Below, piece by piece: positions 1-7,570 of a stretch of DNA of 22,118 nucleotides. The translations under genes and the position numbers were made by a program. Source of the DNA: Bacillota bacterium (GTDB lineage Bacteria > Bacillota_I > Bacilli_A > RFN20 > CAG-826); the NCBI GenBank assembly GCA_023457325.1, contig JAEWLX010000077.1, positions 1-22,118 on the forward strand, in the 5' to 3' direction. Each line of letters opens with the position of its first letter. Position 1 is the first letter of the stretch. The notes beneath the pieces were generated by a model. The model was not told the origin of the DNA. It saw nothing but the letters and a program-made list of their open reading frames with translations, and did no database searches.

Positions 1-757
1 ACAATGTATCAGCTCGCGTTGTAAAGACGTCAAAGGAAATATCATGGTTCTTGACTTTGAAAGTGATTTTGGCGCCTTCAGATCTACCAATCCAGTTTGT
101 TTGCATATCGATTGTCGACTTAGGCCATTCGACTTCACTTAAATCATCAAGTAAGCGATCAGCGTATTTTGTAATACGAAGGAGCCACTGTCGCATCGGT
201 AAGCGAATAACATCATATCCACCGCGTTCGCTTTTGCCATCGATGACTTCTTCGTTTGCCAATACGGTTCCCAGTTCAGGACAAAAATTGACAGGAATCG
301 AATCAACATAGGCTAAATCTTTTTTAAGAAGTTGTAAAAAGATCCACTGTGTCCAGCGATAATATGAAGGGTCAGTCGTATTAACTTCGCGACTAAAATC
401 ATAACTTAAGCCAATCGCCTTAATCTGGCGACGAAAATTATCGATGTTTTTTAATGTAAAATCTTCGGGATGACGATTTTTCTTAATCGCAAATTGTTCG
501 GCAGGTAATCCAAAAGCATCCCATCCAATAGGATGCAAAACGTTGAAGCCTTGCATTCTCTTCATGCGAGCAATTGTATCGCTGGCTGTATATCCTTTTG
601 GATGACCGACATGAAGTCCATCGGCGCTAGGATAGGGAAACATATCTAAAACATAGTATTTTGGTTTTGAAAAGTCATAGACATCAGTATGAAAGATTTC
701 TTCTTCTTCCCACCTTTTTGCCCATTTTTGTTCAATGGTGATGTGATCGTATTTCAT
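1..757 (-). CDS. leuS: Leucyl-tRNA synthetase, N-terminal part (runs off left edge)
   Basis: Class I aminoacyl-tRNA synthetase that charges tRNA-Leu in the cytoplasm. The 252 visible residues include the class I signature as HVGH at residues 49-52, just after the FPYPSADG stretch, followed by GHPKGYTASD, typical of LeuRS. The visible end reaches FTTRADTL, matching the start of the threonine-rich loop of the CP1 editing domain (family form TTRPDTL), so the editing domain is begun but not complete here. The start is ATG at 757, with TAGGAG eight bases or so upstream, inside the last codons of glgA. Only four bases separate it from the glgA stop, so it is read as the last gene of the glg operon. 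The active site KMSKS lies outside the window. The frame is open to position 2. Identification is firm; co-transcription is inferred from spacing. Confidence 0.96.
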   Translation of the reverse strand, partial: MKYDHITIEQKWAKRWEEEEIFHTDVYDFSKPKYYVLDMFPYPSADGLHVGHPKGYTASDTIARMKRMQGFNVLHPIGWDAFGLPAEQFAIKKNRHPEDFTLKNIDNFRRQIKAIGLSYDFSREVNTTDPSYYRWTQWIFLQLLKKDLAYVDSIPVNFCPELGTVLANEEVIDGKSERGGYDVIRLPMRQWLLRITKYADRLLDDLSEVEWPKSTIDMQTNWIGRSEGAKITFKVKNHDISFDVFTTRADTL

Positions 758-761
758 ATTT

Positions 762-2198
762 TTAAACTCCTAAAAGCGATTGATATAGCTTAATGTAGGC
801 AAGGGCCGACTTCTTCCATGTTCGATCAAGCTTCATGGCGTTGCGTCGGATTGCAAGCAAAGCTTCTTTATCTTGATACAACCGTAAGGCAAGGTCAAGA
901 CCATATTGCATTCCGTCTTCATCAAAGTGTTCAAAGCCAATACCATTCGCCACTTCAAGATTAGAGCCGTCATAGCCGTTAATTGTGTCTTTTAATCCAC
1001 CGGTATAACGAACAATCGGTAACGTTCCATAGCGCTGAGCAATCATTTGCCCTATTCCACAAGGTTCAAACAAAGATGGCATTAAAAAGAAGTCGCTACC
1101 GGCATAAATAAGATGTGCTAGTTCACTTGAATAGCCGATGTAAATACCGACATTATCGCTATATTGTGAGCGAAGCCATTCGCTTTGCTGTTCCAGCTCT
1201 TTTTCGCCAGAACCAAGAATGATAATCGATGCCCCATTTTTCAATAAAAATTTTGCCTTTGCCATAATCAAACTGATGCCTTTTTGCCATGTTAGGCGCG
1301 AGACAAGACCAAAGACTGGTTGACCTTCATATTTAAGATTAAAGTGATTAAGAAGAGCTCTTTTGTTTTCTTCTTTTCCTTTGGCGACATTGACGCCATT
1401 ATATTGATATTGAATAGCGTGGTCGGTCTTGGGATTAAATTCATCATAATCAATACCATTTATAATACCGACAAAATCATCGCGCCGAAGTTCTAAAATA
1501 GAACTTAATCCATGCTCACTATCGCTGGCGAGCAATTCATTGCGATGTGTATATGAAACAGTCGCGATTTTTTGCGAATAGATAATGGCTGATTTTAAAG
1601 TGGAGACGGCGTTTTCAAAACGAACCATCCCCGAATCATATAAATCGTCGCTCAATTCATAATAATTATTTAAAAAATACTTATCGAAAATACCTTTAAA
1701 GGCCGGATTATGGATTGTCAAAATGAACCGAAAATTATTAAAGAAGGGATCGTTTTTATTTTGTTCTTTAATTAGGACCGGGAGCATACCGGGTTGCCAA
1801 TCATGAAGATGGACTACATCGGCTTTAAAACCAAGAGCTTTAAAGGCGTTTCGTACCGCAATTGTAAAAAATGCGAAGCGTTCGATATCGTCATTATAAC
1901 CATAAAGGTTATCGCGAAGGAAATAGTAGTCATTTTGGACGAAGTAATAAATAATGCCTTCATAATATGTGCGATAAATCTTTGCATGTTGACGCCGCCA
2001 CGACATTGAAACATCAAACTCAGATACAAGTTGAAGTTTATCACTATGAGTCGCGACAATTGATTTATATAAGGGCATGAAAACCGCCACCTCTTCACCC
2101 AAAATGACTAGTTCTTTTGAAAGAGAGAAAGTGACGTCGGCTAAACCACCACTTTTAACAAAGGGGTTAGCTTCACTCGTGACCATCGCGATTTTCAT
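762..2198 (-). CDS. glgA: Glycogen synthase (ADP-glucose, GT5)
   Basis: Transfers glucose from ADP-glucose to the non-reducing end of a growing alpha-1,4-glucan in the cytoplasm. The 478-residue length is normal for bacterial GlgA. N-terminal KSGGLADV (residues 15-22) is the ADP-glucose-binding KxGGL motif; LHDWQ (131-135) and SRLTWQKG (300-307) are conserved in the family, and EPCGIGQMIAQRYGT (378-392) with YTGGLKDT (398-405) is the GT-B C-terminal catalytic signature. The start codon directly abuts the glgD stop, so translation is likely coupled. Third gene of the glgC-glgD-glgA-leuS operon. No branching enzyme or phosphorylase gene is present in this window. No missing catalytic residue was seen. 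Confidence 0.96.
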   Translation of the reverse strand: MKIAMVTSEANPFVKSGGLADVTFSLSKELVILGEEVAVFMPLYKSIVATHSDKLQLVSEFDVSMSWRRQHAKIYRTYYEGIIYYFVQNDYYFLRDNLYGYNDDIERFAFFTIAVRNAFKALGFKADVVHLHDWQPGMLPVLIKEQNKNDPFFNNFRFILTIHNPAFKGIFDKYFLNNYYELSDDLYDSGMVRFENAVSTLKSAIIYSQKIATVSYTHRNELLASDSEHGLSSILELRRDDFVGIINGIDYDEFNPKTDHAIQYQYNGVNVAKGKEENKRALLNHFNLKYEGQPVFGLVSRLTWQKGISLIMAKAKFLLKNGASIIILGSGEKELEQQSEWLRSQYSDNVGIYIGYSSELAHLIYAGSDFFLMPSLFEPCGIGQMIAQRYGTLPIVRYTGGLKDTINGYDGSNLEVANGIGFEHFDEDGMQYGLDLALRLYQDKEALLAIRRNAMKLDRTWKKSALAYIKLYQSLLGV

Positions 2199-3314
2199 TT
2201 ACAATTTCTTCCCCTGTTCAATATATTTTGGATTTGTCTTTGTGCCGTCGATATGAACGCCATCAGAAACATGACAATATTTGTCGATAACGGCGTGATT
2301 GATAACAGCGTTCTCACCAATCGCGGTGTCGGCTAAAATAATTGAATTGCGGATGATTGCACCGCGCCCAACTTTAACATTACGGGAGATAATCGAGTGC
2401 TCGACGCGACCTTCAACAATGGCACCATTAGCGATAAAAGAATCGCGAATATTTGCCTTTGTTCCATATAGCGTTGGTGTCGTATCGCGGGTAATTGTGT
2501 ATATCGGCCAATCGTTTTGAAATAACTGATGCGCATAACGATAATCAAGCAGTTCAAATGAATAATCAACGAAATGCTCCAGGGAATCAAATGATCGAGC
2601 ATAACCAAAATGCTCAAAAGCACGGACTTTAAAAAGTTTATTAGCGAACTTCTTAATCGCATCTTTAATCGTATAAGTCGGATTGAACTTCAAGGCTTCT
2701 TCAATTAGCGTGGTTAAAACATCGCGATTGATAATATAAGTCTCCATTGAGACTAGAGCTTCTTTTTCTTTTTGTCGGTTATTTTTAAAAGAACGAACGT
2801 AGCCATTTTTGACATTGACAATATTATGTGTTGCGAAGGCTTTGTGAGCATCGTTAATCCGTTTATAAATAAGCGAAACTTTTTCACCGCGTTTAACATG
2901 TTCTTTTAGAATTGGTTCGAAGTCAATTTTGCATACGACATGAGCTGGTTGAATGATGATGTATTTAGCTTTGGATTCATGTAAAACCCAGTCATTGACG
3001 AGAATATTATTGATGTCGGTATTTTTCTTCCGATTCATATTACCGCGTTCATTGTACATGATTGTTTCTCGCCCGATTTTGGTGTTGATGTTCCAAGACT
3101 GCATCGAACCCATGTGTTTTAATACACTTCGTAAATGAGCTTTTACTAAGATGCCAACTTCATCAATTCCCGAATTGGAAAAATTAGATAAAGCAAAATC
3201 CATAAAAGCAAAACGACCTAAAAATGAGGTTGAAGCCAAACTTCTAGCGGTCGTCAAAGGTCCAAGCTCGGGACAATTGTGTAGGTCTAATAAACCGAGT
3301 ACTTTGCTAGCCAT
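2199..3314 (-). CDS. glgD: GlgD, non-catalytic ADP-glucose pyrophosphorylase-like subunit
   Basis: Paralogue of GlgC that in Firmicutes partners with it to form a more active ADP-glucose pyrophosphorylase. It has the nucleotidyltransferase fold (FMDFALSNFSNSGI at residues 37-50 parallels FPLSNCANSGI in GlgC) and a C-terminal left-handed beta-helix with hexapeptide-like repeats (about 280-355). The nucleotide-binding loop GGxGTRL is replaced by HNCPELGPLTT (12-22), and the SGDH metal-binding motif of GlgC is replaced by a stretch around IIIQPAHVV, as expected for the regulatory subunit. It starts at ATG 3314 with a strong GGAGG site lying inside the 3' end of glgC; the two genes overlap by eight bases. 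Length 371 residues is typical. Confidence 0.93.
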   Translation of the reverse strand: MASKVLGLLDLHNCPELGPLTTARSLASTSFLGRFAFMDFALSNFSNSGIDEVGILVKAHLRSVLKHMGSMQSWNINTKIGRETIMYNERGNMNRKKNTDINNILVNDWVLHESKAKYIIIQPAHVVCKIDFEPILKEHVKRGEKVSLIYKRINDAHKAFATHNIVNVKNGYVRSFKNNRQKEKEALVSMETYIINRDVLTTLIEEALKFNPTYTIKDAIKKFANKLFKVRAFEHFGYARSFDSLEHFVDYSFELLDYRYAHQLFQNDWPIYTITRDTTPTLYGTKANIRDSFIANGAIVEGRVEHSIISRNVKVGRGAIIRNSIILADTAIGENAVINHAVIDKYCHVSDGVHIDGTKTNPKYIEQGKKL

Positions 3315-4443
3315 TTCTCTTCCTCCGCGATGTGATTAAGACGATATCATCTTGATTCTCGTTAACTATTTCATTATGTGAAACAACGGCTTGTGGACCG
3401 ATAATAGCACTATAAACCTTGGCTCCAGCGCGAATGCGCGCCCCAGGCATGAGAACAGAATTTTTAACAATCGCGCCTTCTCCTACCACAACTTCGTTTG
3501 ATATGACGCAACGCTCGACATCGCCAAGAATAACGGCTCCTTGATTAATCAAACAATCTTTGACACGAGCTTTACGACCAATATATTGCGGATGTGAGTG
3601 GGTATCTTCTGAAAAGATTGTGTTGTCACCTTTAATTGTATAAATGTTTTGGCCTTTGGCTGACAAAAGCAAGTCCATATTTGCTTCATGTAAACTGGGA
3701 ATGGTGCCAACATCTTTCCAGTAGCCTTTAAATACATAGGCAAAGAGTTTCATTTTCTTCGCGAGCATCGTCGGTATGATATCCTTACCGAAATCATGCG
3801 ATGATTCCTTCTTTTTAGCATCGCTAATTAACATTTTTCTTAAAACTGAATATGTAAAAATATAAACGCCCATAGAAGCTAAATTTGAAATAGGATTTTT
3901 GGGTTTTTCTTGAAATTTAATAATCTCGTCATTTTTGTCGGTTACAAGGATGCCGAAACGCGAGGCTTCTTTTGGGTCAACTTCAATAACAGAAATGGTA
4001 CAATCAGCCTCTCGTTCAATATGTTGTTTCAGCATCTCGTTATAAGTTGTCGAATAAATATGATCACCAGATAGAATCAAGACATATTTCGGGTTGATTG
4101 AGTCTAAAAAATCGATGTTGGCAAAGATGGCATCAGCCGTACCTTTGTACCAACTCAAGCCTTCTTCTGTTTGTCTCGGGTGTAATGTTGTCGTCAGCGA
4201 CCGCACACCATTCAAACCCCATTTTTCACCATTTCCAATATAGGTGTCGAGGGCGACAGATTCATACTGCGTTAAAACCCCGACCGTATCAATACCGGAG
4301 TTTGCACAGTTAGAAAGCGGAAAATCAATAATTCGGTATTTGCCGCCATAACTGACAGCAGGCTTTGCGATTTTTCTAGTCAAAGCTTCAAGGCGCGTGC
4401 CTTTCCCACCAGCAAGAATCATCGCTACGATTCTTTTATTCAT
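3307..4443 (-). CDS. glgC: Glucose-1-phosphate adenylyltransferase
   Basis: Makes ADP-glucose and PPi from ATP and glucose 1-phosphate, the committed step of bacterial glycogen synthesis. The 378-residue protein shows AGGKGTRL (residues 11-18), KPAV (27-30), WYKGTADAI (98-106), the SGDHIY catalytic/metal site (125-130) and FQEKP (177-181) for sugar phosphate binding, then a C-terminal left-handed beta-helix of hexapeptide repeats. First gene of the operon; GAGG seven bases before ATG 4443 supports the start. A possible extended -10 promoter (TGCTAAAAT, minus strand, 4512-4504) lies about 60 bases upstream, overlapping one arm of an inverted repeat. Its PPi product links it to ppa and pfp further along the window. 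Confidence 0.96.
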   Translation of the reverse strand: MNKRIVAMILAGGKGTRLEALTRKIAKPAVSYGGKYRIIDFPLSNCANSGIDTVGVLTQYESVALDTYIGNGEKWGLNGVRSLTTTLHPRQTEEGLSWYKGTADAIFANIDFLDSINPKYVLILSGDHIYSTTYNEMLKQHIEREADCTISVIEVDPKEASRFGILVTDKNDEIIKFQEKPKNPISNLASMGVYIFTYSVLRKMLISDAKKKESSHDFGKDIIPTMLAKKMKLFAYVFKGYWKDVGTIPSLHEANMDLLLSAKGQNIYTIKGDNTIFSEDTHSHPQYIGRKARVKDCLINQGAVILGDVERCVISNEVVVGEGAIVKNSVLMPGARIRAGAKVYSAIIGPQAVVSHNEIVNENQDDIVLITSRRKRNG

Positions 4444-4503
4444 ATGATTTACCTCGCGATTGTCTGGATCCGACCCAAATAATGTCGCATCAAATCTTTA
4501 TTA

Positions 4504-4512
4504 ATTTTAGCA
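4504..4512 (-). promoter_or_regulatory. Putative extended -10 promoter of the glg operon
   Basis: On the minus strand TGCTAAAAT (4512 to 4504) matches an extended -10 element (TGn then TAAAAT). Predicted start of transcription near 4497 gives a leader of about 50 bases that ends in the GAGG site of glgC. The -35 hexamer at the expected spacing is poor. Inferred from motif only. Confidence 0.4.
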
Positions 4513-4531
4513 CATATATTTTTATATATGT
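4512..4531. repeat. 8-bp perfect inverted repeat in the glgC/4575 divergent promoter region
   Basis: ACATATAT and ATATATGT flank a TTTT spacer, a perfect 20-base inverted repeat. It lies in the spacer upstream of the putative glgC -10 and also just upstream of the promoter of the divergent membrane-protein gene, a place suited to an operator for either direction. Being purely A/T with two G/C pairs, it could also occur by chance in AT-rich DNA. Confidence 0.4.
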
Positions 4532-4558
4532 AGTCTCGTTTTGTTGTGTGACCTTTTT

Positions 4559-4567
4559 TGTTATAAT
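4559..4567 (+). promoter_or_regulatory. Extended -10 promoter, probably leaderless gene
   Basis: TGTTATAAT, a consensus extended -10, ends seven bases before the ATG at 4575. With initiation about seven bases after the -10, the mRNA would begin at or next to the start codon. There is no Shine-Dalgarno motif between them. A weak TTGTTG lies upstream with a short 15-base spacing. Confidence 0.55.
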
Positions 4568-4574
4568 TGTTATC

Positions 4575-5045
4575 ATGAAAAGCCGAAAACTGAAAATTTC
4601 CCCATTGCGGCTGACGCTGATGTTCGTCGGTGTCTATCTTTTTCTACAAATTCTCTTTATGACGACGCTTGATTTTTTTGATATGAGTGTCTGGCCACCA
4701 AAGGTTGATAACCTTGAACTCTTTTATATTTATACCCCATTACTTTTTATCGTCAGCGTTATTTTCTATGTTATTTCGCTGACACAAACTTATTACTATG
4801 TCGACAAAAAGAAAATATCCCATCATAAGATGAACAAAGTATTTGAGTATTACTTTTCAGATATTACTTACATCGATGAAAAATGGTCGCTTAAACATCG
4901 CACTCTTCTTTTTTACGACAAAACAGGCCGACGTAAATACTTAACATTTGATCGTGAAGGCCTTATTTTTAAGGCAGCTATCGAGCATGCTCGCCCATTA
5001 AGTCGCGAAGATTTTCTCGCGCGTTTTCCGAGCACAAAATTGTAG
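4575..5045 (+). CDS. Small membrane protein with cytosolic PH-like tail, unknown function
   Basis: Unrecognised 156-residue protein. A basic N-terminus (MKSRKLK) precedes a hydrophobic segment at about residues 12-34, a second at about 49-70, and then a soluble tail rich in Tyr, Lys and Asp. The alternating pattern of the tail (YYYVDKKKI, FSDITYIDEKW, LLFYDKTGRRKYLTF, then a final helix) resembles the small bacterial PH-like domains found after paired membrane helices, but this is an impression of pattern, not an identification. I chose ATG 4575 because it sits right after a consensus extended -10. An in-frame ATG at 4482 would add 31 mostly hydrophobic residues (a third membrane segment) but would place the promoter inside the gene and has no ribosome site. 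Divergent from glgC, same direction as rpmB. Confidence 0.6.
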   Translation: MKSRKLKISPLRLTLMFVGVYLFLQILFMTTLDFFDMSVWPPKVDNLELFYIYTPLLFIVSVIFYVISLTQTYYYVDKKKISHHKMNKVFEYYFSDITYIDEKWSLKHRTLLFYDKTGRRKYLTFDREGLIFKAAIEHARPLSREDFLARFPSTKL

Positions 5046-5071
5046 TTAAGAGGCCTGTGAGGAATATTCTA

Positions 5072-5100
5072 TTGCATCTAGTATTAACATATGTTAAATT
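5072..5100 (+). promoter_or_regulatory. Putative rpmB promoter
   Basis: TTGCAT (5072-5077) is followed after 17 bases by TAAATT (5095-5100), with TG at 5092-5093 giving an extended -10. An alternative TATAAC occurs at 5100-5105. The gene's GAGG site and ATG follow about 30 bases later. Moderate match. Confidence 0.45.
5084..5097. repeat. 14-bp perfect palindrome inside the rpmB promoter
   Basis: TTAACATATGTTAA reads identically on both strands and overlaps the -10 and spacer of the putative rpmB promoter, a location where a bound dimeric repressor would block transcription. Operator function is inferred only from symmetry and position. Confidence 0.45.
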
Positions 5101-5133
5101 ATAACGTGCGTTTTAAGAAACCGAGGTTCTATT

Positions 5134-5322
5134 ATGTCAAGAGTATGTCCCGTCACAGGTAAAGGTCCGCTAAGCGGCAACAATCGTTCCCACAGCCTTC
5201 GTGCTACACGCCGGCGCTGGAATGTTAACATGCAACCATATCAAGTTGAAGTTGATGGCAAAGTTCAAACTGTACGCATGTCAGCAAGAGCTCATCGCAC
5301 CTTGATGAAATCCGGAAAATAA
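5134..5322 (+). CDS. rpmB: 50S ribosomal protein L28
   Basis: Small basic protein of the large ribosomal subunit, 62 residues, normal size. MSRVCPVTGKGPLSGNNRSH is the classical L28 N-terminus, followed by the TRRRWNVN segment and the conserved SARAHRTLMKSGK end. Only one cysteine (C5) is present, so this is the form without the four-cysteine zinc ribbon. GAGG seven bases before the ATG supports the start. It is monocistronic here: its own promoter is upstream and a strong hairpin terminator follows at once. In B. subtilis rpmB also sits beside the rpe end of the priA-rpe block, so its place is conserved. Confidence 0.97.
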   Translation: MSRVCPVTGKGPLSGNNRSHSLRATRRRWNVNMQPYQVEVDGKVQTVRMSARAHRTLMKSGK

Positions 5323-5344
5323 TCGTTTTACTTTTTAAAAAAAT

Positions 5345-5368
5345 AAGTCCCATGTGTGGGACTTTTTT
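5345..5368. terminator. Bidirectional intrinsic terminator between rpmB and the 5374 gene
   Basis: AAGTCCCA and TGGGACTT form a perfect 8-bp stem with a TGTG loop, followed by T6 on the plus strand (after rpmB); an A-run before the left arm provides a broken T-run for minus-strand transcripts ending the long housekeeping operon. The genes on the two sides converge. Confidence 0.9.
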
Positions 5369-5373
5369 GTTGC

Positions 5374-6048
5374 TTATAAGTAGGCCAACAATAAGAGTAT
5401 CTGCACTGCGAAATTAACGAAAATAACAAGCCACTCGCTAAAAGCTAAAATAAATAGTTTTGGTCTAGTTATAATGGTTGTTCCGTCTTCATTTGTTTTC
5501 GTATTTAACTCAGCCCAATTTCGTAGTTTGGGGTTTAACATAATAATTAAAATAGCAAATCCAAGCATTGCTTCTAAAATGCCAAAAACGAGCAAATTCC
5601 AATCATTTTGATTATTGCCAAGGTAAAGGTTAATAAGAAAAATCGAAGAGGCTCCGGCTGCAAGTGCGCTGATGGCAAAATAAGCTGTCGCGATCATGGT
5701 GTGGAGCCTAACAAATTTTGCTTGAATGATATGAAGCGTTAAAAAAACGATGGCATTTATCACAAATAGAATACTGATCATGACAATATATGAAAGATAG
5801 CCGAAAAAGTTAATATACTTGCTAACCATCATTAAAGCCGGAGTAATTGAAAAGGCGGCGTATAAGTATAAAAAGAAGCGATAAAATAGCAGAAGTTTGC
5901 CCTGATTATGATAAGAAAGTTCATAAGGAAACATATTTAAGATCGAAAACTTAGTCTTAAATGTTTCTTGAAAATTTGCAAAACCTAAAATGATTACTCC
6001 CAAAAAAGAGAAACAAAGGATGATAATCGAGGCGATCCAGAGTCCCAT
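5374..6048 (-). CDS. Six-helix integral membrane protein, unknown function
   Basis: No family recognised. The 224 residues contain six strongly hydrophobic segments at about residues 3-24, 53-78, 80-108, 115-143, 150-172 and 197-222, joined by short loops; the longest hydrophilic stretches are about 25-50 and 173-196. No catalytic motif or charged residue cluster within the membrane stands out. It is the last gene of the rsmB-to-rpe operon, starting three bases after the rpe stop with only a weak ribosome site, so it is likely translated by coupling. In B. subtilis this position downstream of rpe is occupied by thiN, to which this protein is not similar. It ends just before a bidirectional terminator. 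Confidence 0.8.
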   Translation of the reverse strand: MGLWIASIIILCFSFLGVIILGFANFQETFKTKFSILNMFPYELSYHNQGKLLLFYRFFLYLYAAFSITPALMMVSKYINFFGYLSYIVMISILFVINAIVFLTLHIIQAKFVRLHTMIATAYFAISALAAGASSIFLINLYLGNNQNDWNLLVFGILEAMLGFAILIIMLNPKLRNWAELNTKTNEDGTTIITRPKLFILAFSEWLVIFVNFAVQILLLLAYL

Positions 6049-6050
6049 TA

Positions 6051-6704
6051 CTATCGAATCTTTTCAAGCCTTTCTTTAAAATCAGAATGTCCAAATAAAT
6101 AAGTTCCCGCCACGAGGATATCGGCTCCTGCTTTGCGGGCTAGTGGCCCAGTAATATCGTTAATTCCACCATCAACTTCAATTAGAACATTCAATTTATG
6201 GCGATTGATGTATCGGCGTAGGAACTTAATTTTACTAAGGGAGCTTTTTATAAAAGCTTGTCCGCCTTTTCCTGGTTCAACCGACATGATAAGAACTAAA
6301 TCGATTTGGTCTAAAAAGGGAACCAAGGAACGAACTTTTGTCTTTGGTTTGATTGAAATTCCGACTTTCCCTCCAGCTTCATGAACAGCGCGAATCGTTT
6401 TGCCCATACATACCATGCAAGAAAATGCTTCAAGATGAAAAGTAATAATATCGGCACCGGCTTTAATATAATTAACAGCTTGTTCTTCCGGATCGGCAAT
6501 CATAATATGGACATCATTTTTCATCTTGTGTGTTTGACTGATTTTTCTTAGATTTTCTAAGCCAAAAGAAACGTTTGGAACAAACTTTCCATCCATTACA
6601 TCAAAATGTAAATACTCCGCACCACTATCTTCGGCGAGTTTAATTTCTTCGGTCAATTTACTTTTATCAGCCGCTAAAAGGCTGGGAGCTACATAATTTT
6701 TCAT
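6051..6704 (-). CDS. rpe: Ribulose-phosphate 3-epimerase
   Basis: Interconverts ribulose 5-phosphate and xylulose 5-phosphate in the pentose phosphate pathway. A TIM-barrel of 217 residues, the usual length. The metal and catalytic residues are present: S8 in APSLLAAD, HFDVMDGKFVPN (H33, D35), H66 in VHIMI, SVEPGKGGQ (141-149) and EVDGGI (D178 in 176-181), with phosphate-binding VAGTYLFG near 198-205. ATG 6704 overlaps the rsgA stop by four bases (ATGA), showing translational coupling. The rsgA-rpe pair is the same as in B. subtilis. Confidence 0.97.
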   Translation of the reverse strand: MKNYVAPSLLAADKSKLTEEIKLAEDSGAEYLHFDVMDGKFVPNVSFGLENLRKISQTHKMKNDVHIMIADPEEQAVNYIKAGADIITFHLEAFSCMVCMGKTIRAVHEAGGKVGISIKPKTKVRSLVPFLDQIDLVLIMSVEPGKGGQAFIKSSLSKIKFLRRYINRHKLNVLIEVDGGINDITGPLARKAGADILVAGTYLFGHSDFKERLEKIR

Positions 6705-7570
6705 TTTGAAAACCTCTTATTTCTATATTGTAATTCATCAAGAAGCTTTTGATAAATCAAATACGCTTCTGCGGATATTGTTTTGTTTTCGATAAGCTTT
6801 CTAACTTCGCATCTCTTTTCGTTTATATGCATACAATCGCGAAAAAAACATTTGCCGACCGCTTGGCTAAAGCCAGGGAAGAAGACAGATAAATCTTCTT
6901 TATACAAATCTAATTCCAGTGATGAAAAACCAGGCGAATCGACAATAAAACCATCAGAATATGCAAGAAATATCACTTCTTTCGTTTTATGTTTTCCGCG
7001 CCCTAACGCTTTTGAATACTCGCCGATTGCTCTTTTAAAACCATCATCAAGCAAATTGATGAGTGAAGATTTACCAACGCCTGTTTGCCCTATTGCTAAT
7101 GTCACTTGCCGATGAAGTTTATCTTTTAACTCCGCTAAGCCGACCATCGTTTTTTTGGAGTACAAAATTACATCAAAACCAATTTGTGATAATTGTTTTT
7201 TAAATTGGTTCATTTCCTCAAGGTTACTAAGGCGATCGATTTTGCTGATAACGACAAACGGTTTAATGCCATACATTAATGAGTACGCCAAGGTTTTATA
7301 GATGAGTAAAGGAGAAAACTCAGGTTCAACCGCTGATGCCATAATCATAATTTGTGAAACATTGGCAACTCGGGGGCGTGGAAGTTTATTTTCTCGTGGT
7401 AGAATCTTTTCAATCGTTAAGGTAACTTCATCAAATGCTACGATATCGCCTGGTAAAATTTCGCCACTTTTATAGCGAATCAAACCGCGTGGCGACAAAT
7501 TAAAATAATGCTTATCAGTAATGGCAACAAATTTACCGCCATAGGCGGAAACAACTATTCCTTGCTTCAT
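6701..7570 (-). CDS. rsgA: Ribosome small-subunit assembly GTPase RsgA
   Basis: Circularly permuted GTPase that checks late maturation of the 30S subunit. Domain order: N-terminal OB-fold (about 1-65), GTPase domain with G4 first (SKID, 109-112, in place of the usual NKxD), G1 GQTGVGKS (161-168), switch region RGKHKTKE (191-198) and G3 DSPG (211-214), then a C-terminal zinc-binding domain with C241, C246, H248 and C254. Length 289 is normal. ATG 7570 overlaps the prkC stop (ATGA). The Asn to Ser change at the first G4 position is mild and the Asp is kept, so activity is expected. Lies after prkC; the B. subtilis RsgA (CpgA) is a reported PrkC substrate. Confidence 0.96.
   Translation of the reverse strand: MKQGIVVSAYGGKFVAITDKHYFNLSPRGLIRYKSGEILPGDIVAFDEVTLTIEKILPRENKLPRPRVANVSQIMIMASAVEPEFSPLLIYKTLAYSLMYGIKPFVVISKIDRLSNLEEMNQFKKQLSQIGFDVILYSKKTMVGLAELKDKLHRQVTLAIGQTGVGKSSLINLLDDGFKRAIGEYSKALGRGKHKTKEVIFLAYSDGFIVDSPGFSSLELDLYKEDLSVFFPGFSQAVGKCFFRDCMHINEKRCEVRKLIENKTISAEAYLIYQKLLDELQYRNKRFSK

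Noticed and set aside
51..311. 86-codon plus-strand frame at the left edge
   Set aside because: Antisense to leuS, whose translation is clearly conserved there.
4482..4574. Longer N-terminus for the 4575 membrane protein
   Set aside because: ATG 4482 has no ribosome site and lies upstream of a consensus extended -10; the hydrophobic extension can arise from T-rich promoter DNA. Not fully excluded because it looks like a membrane helix.
6783..7115. 110-codon open frame on the plus strand inside rsgA
   Set aside because: Antisense to the RsgA GTPase and zinc domains; no promoter or ribosome site.
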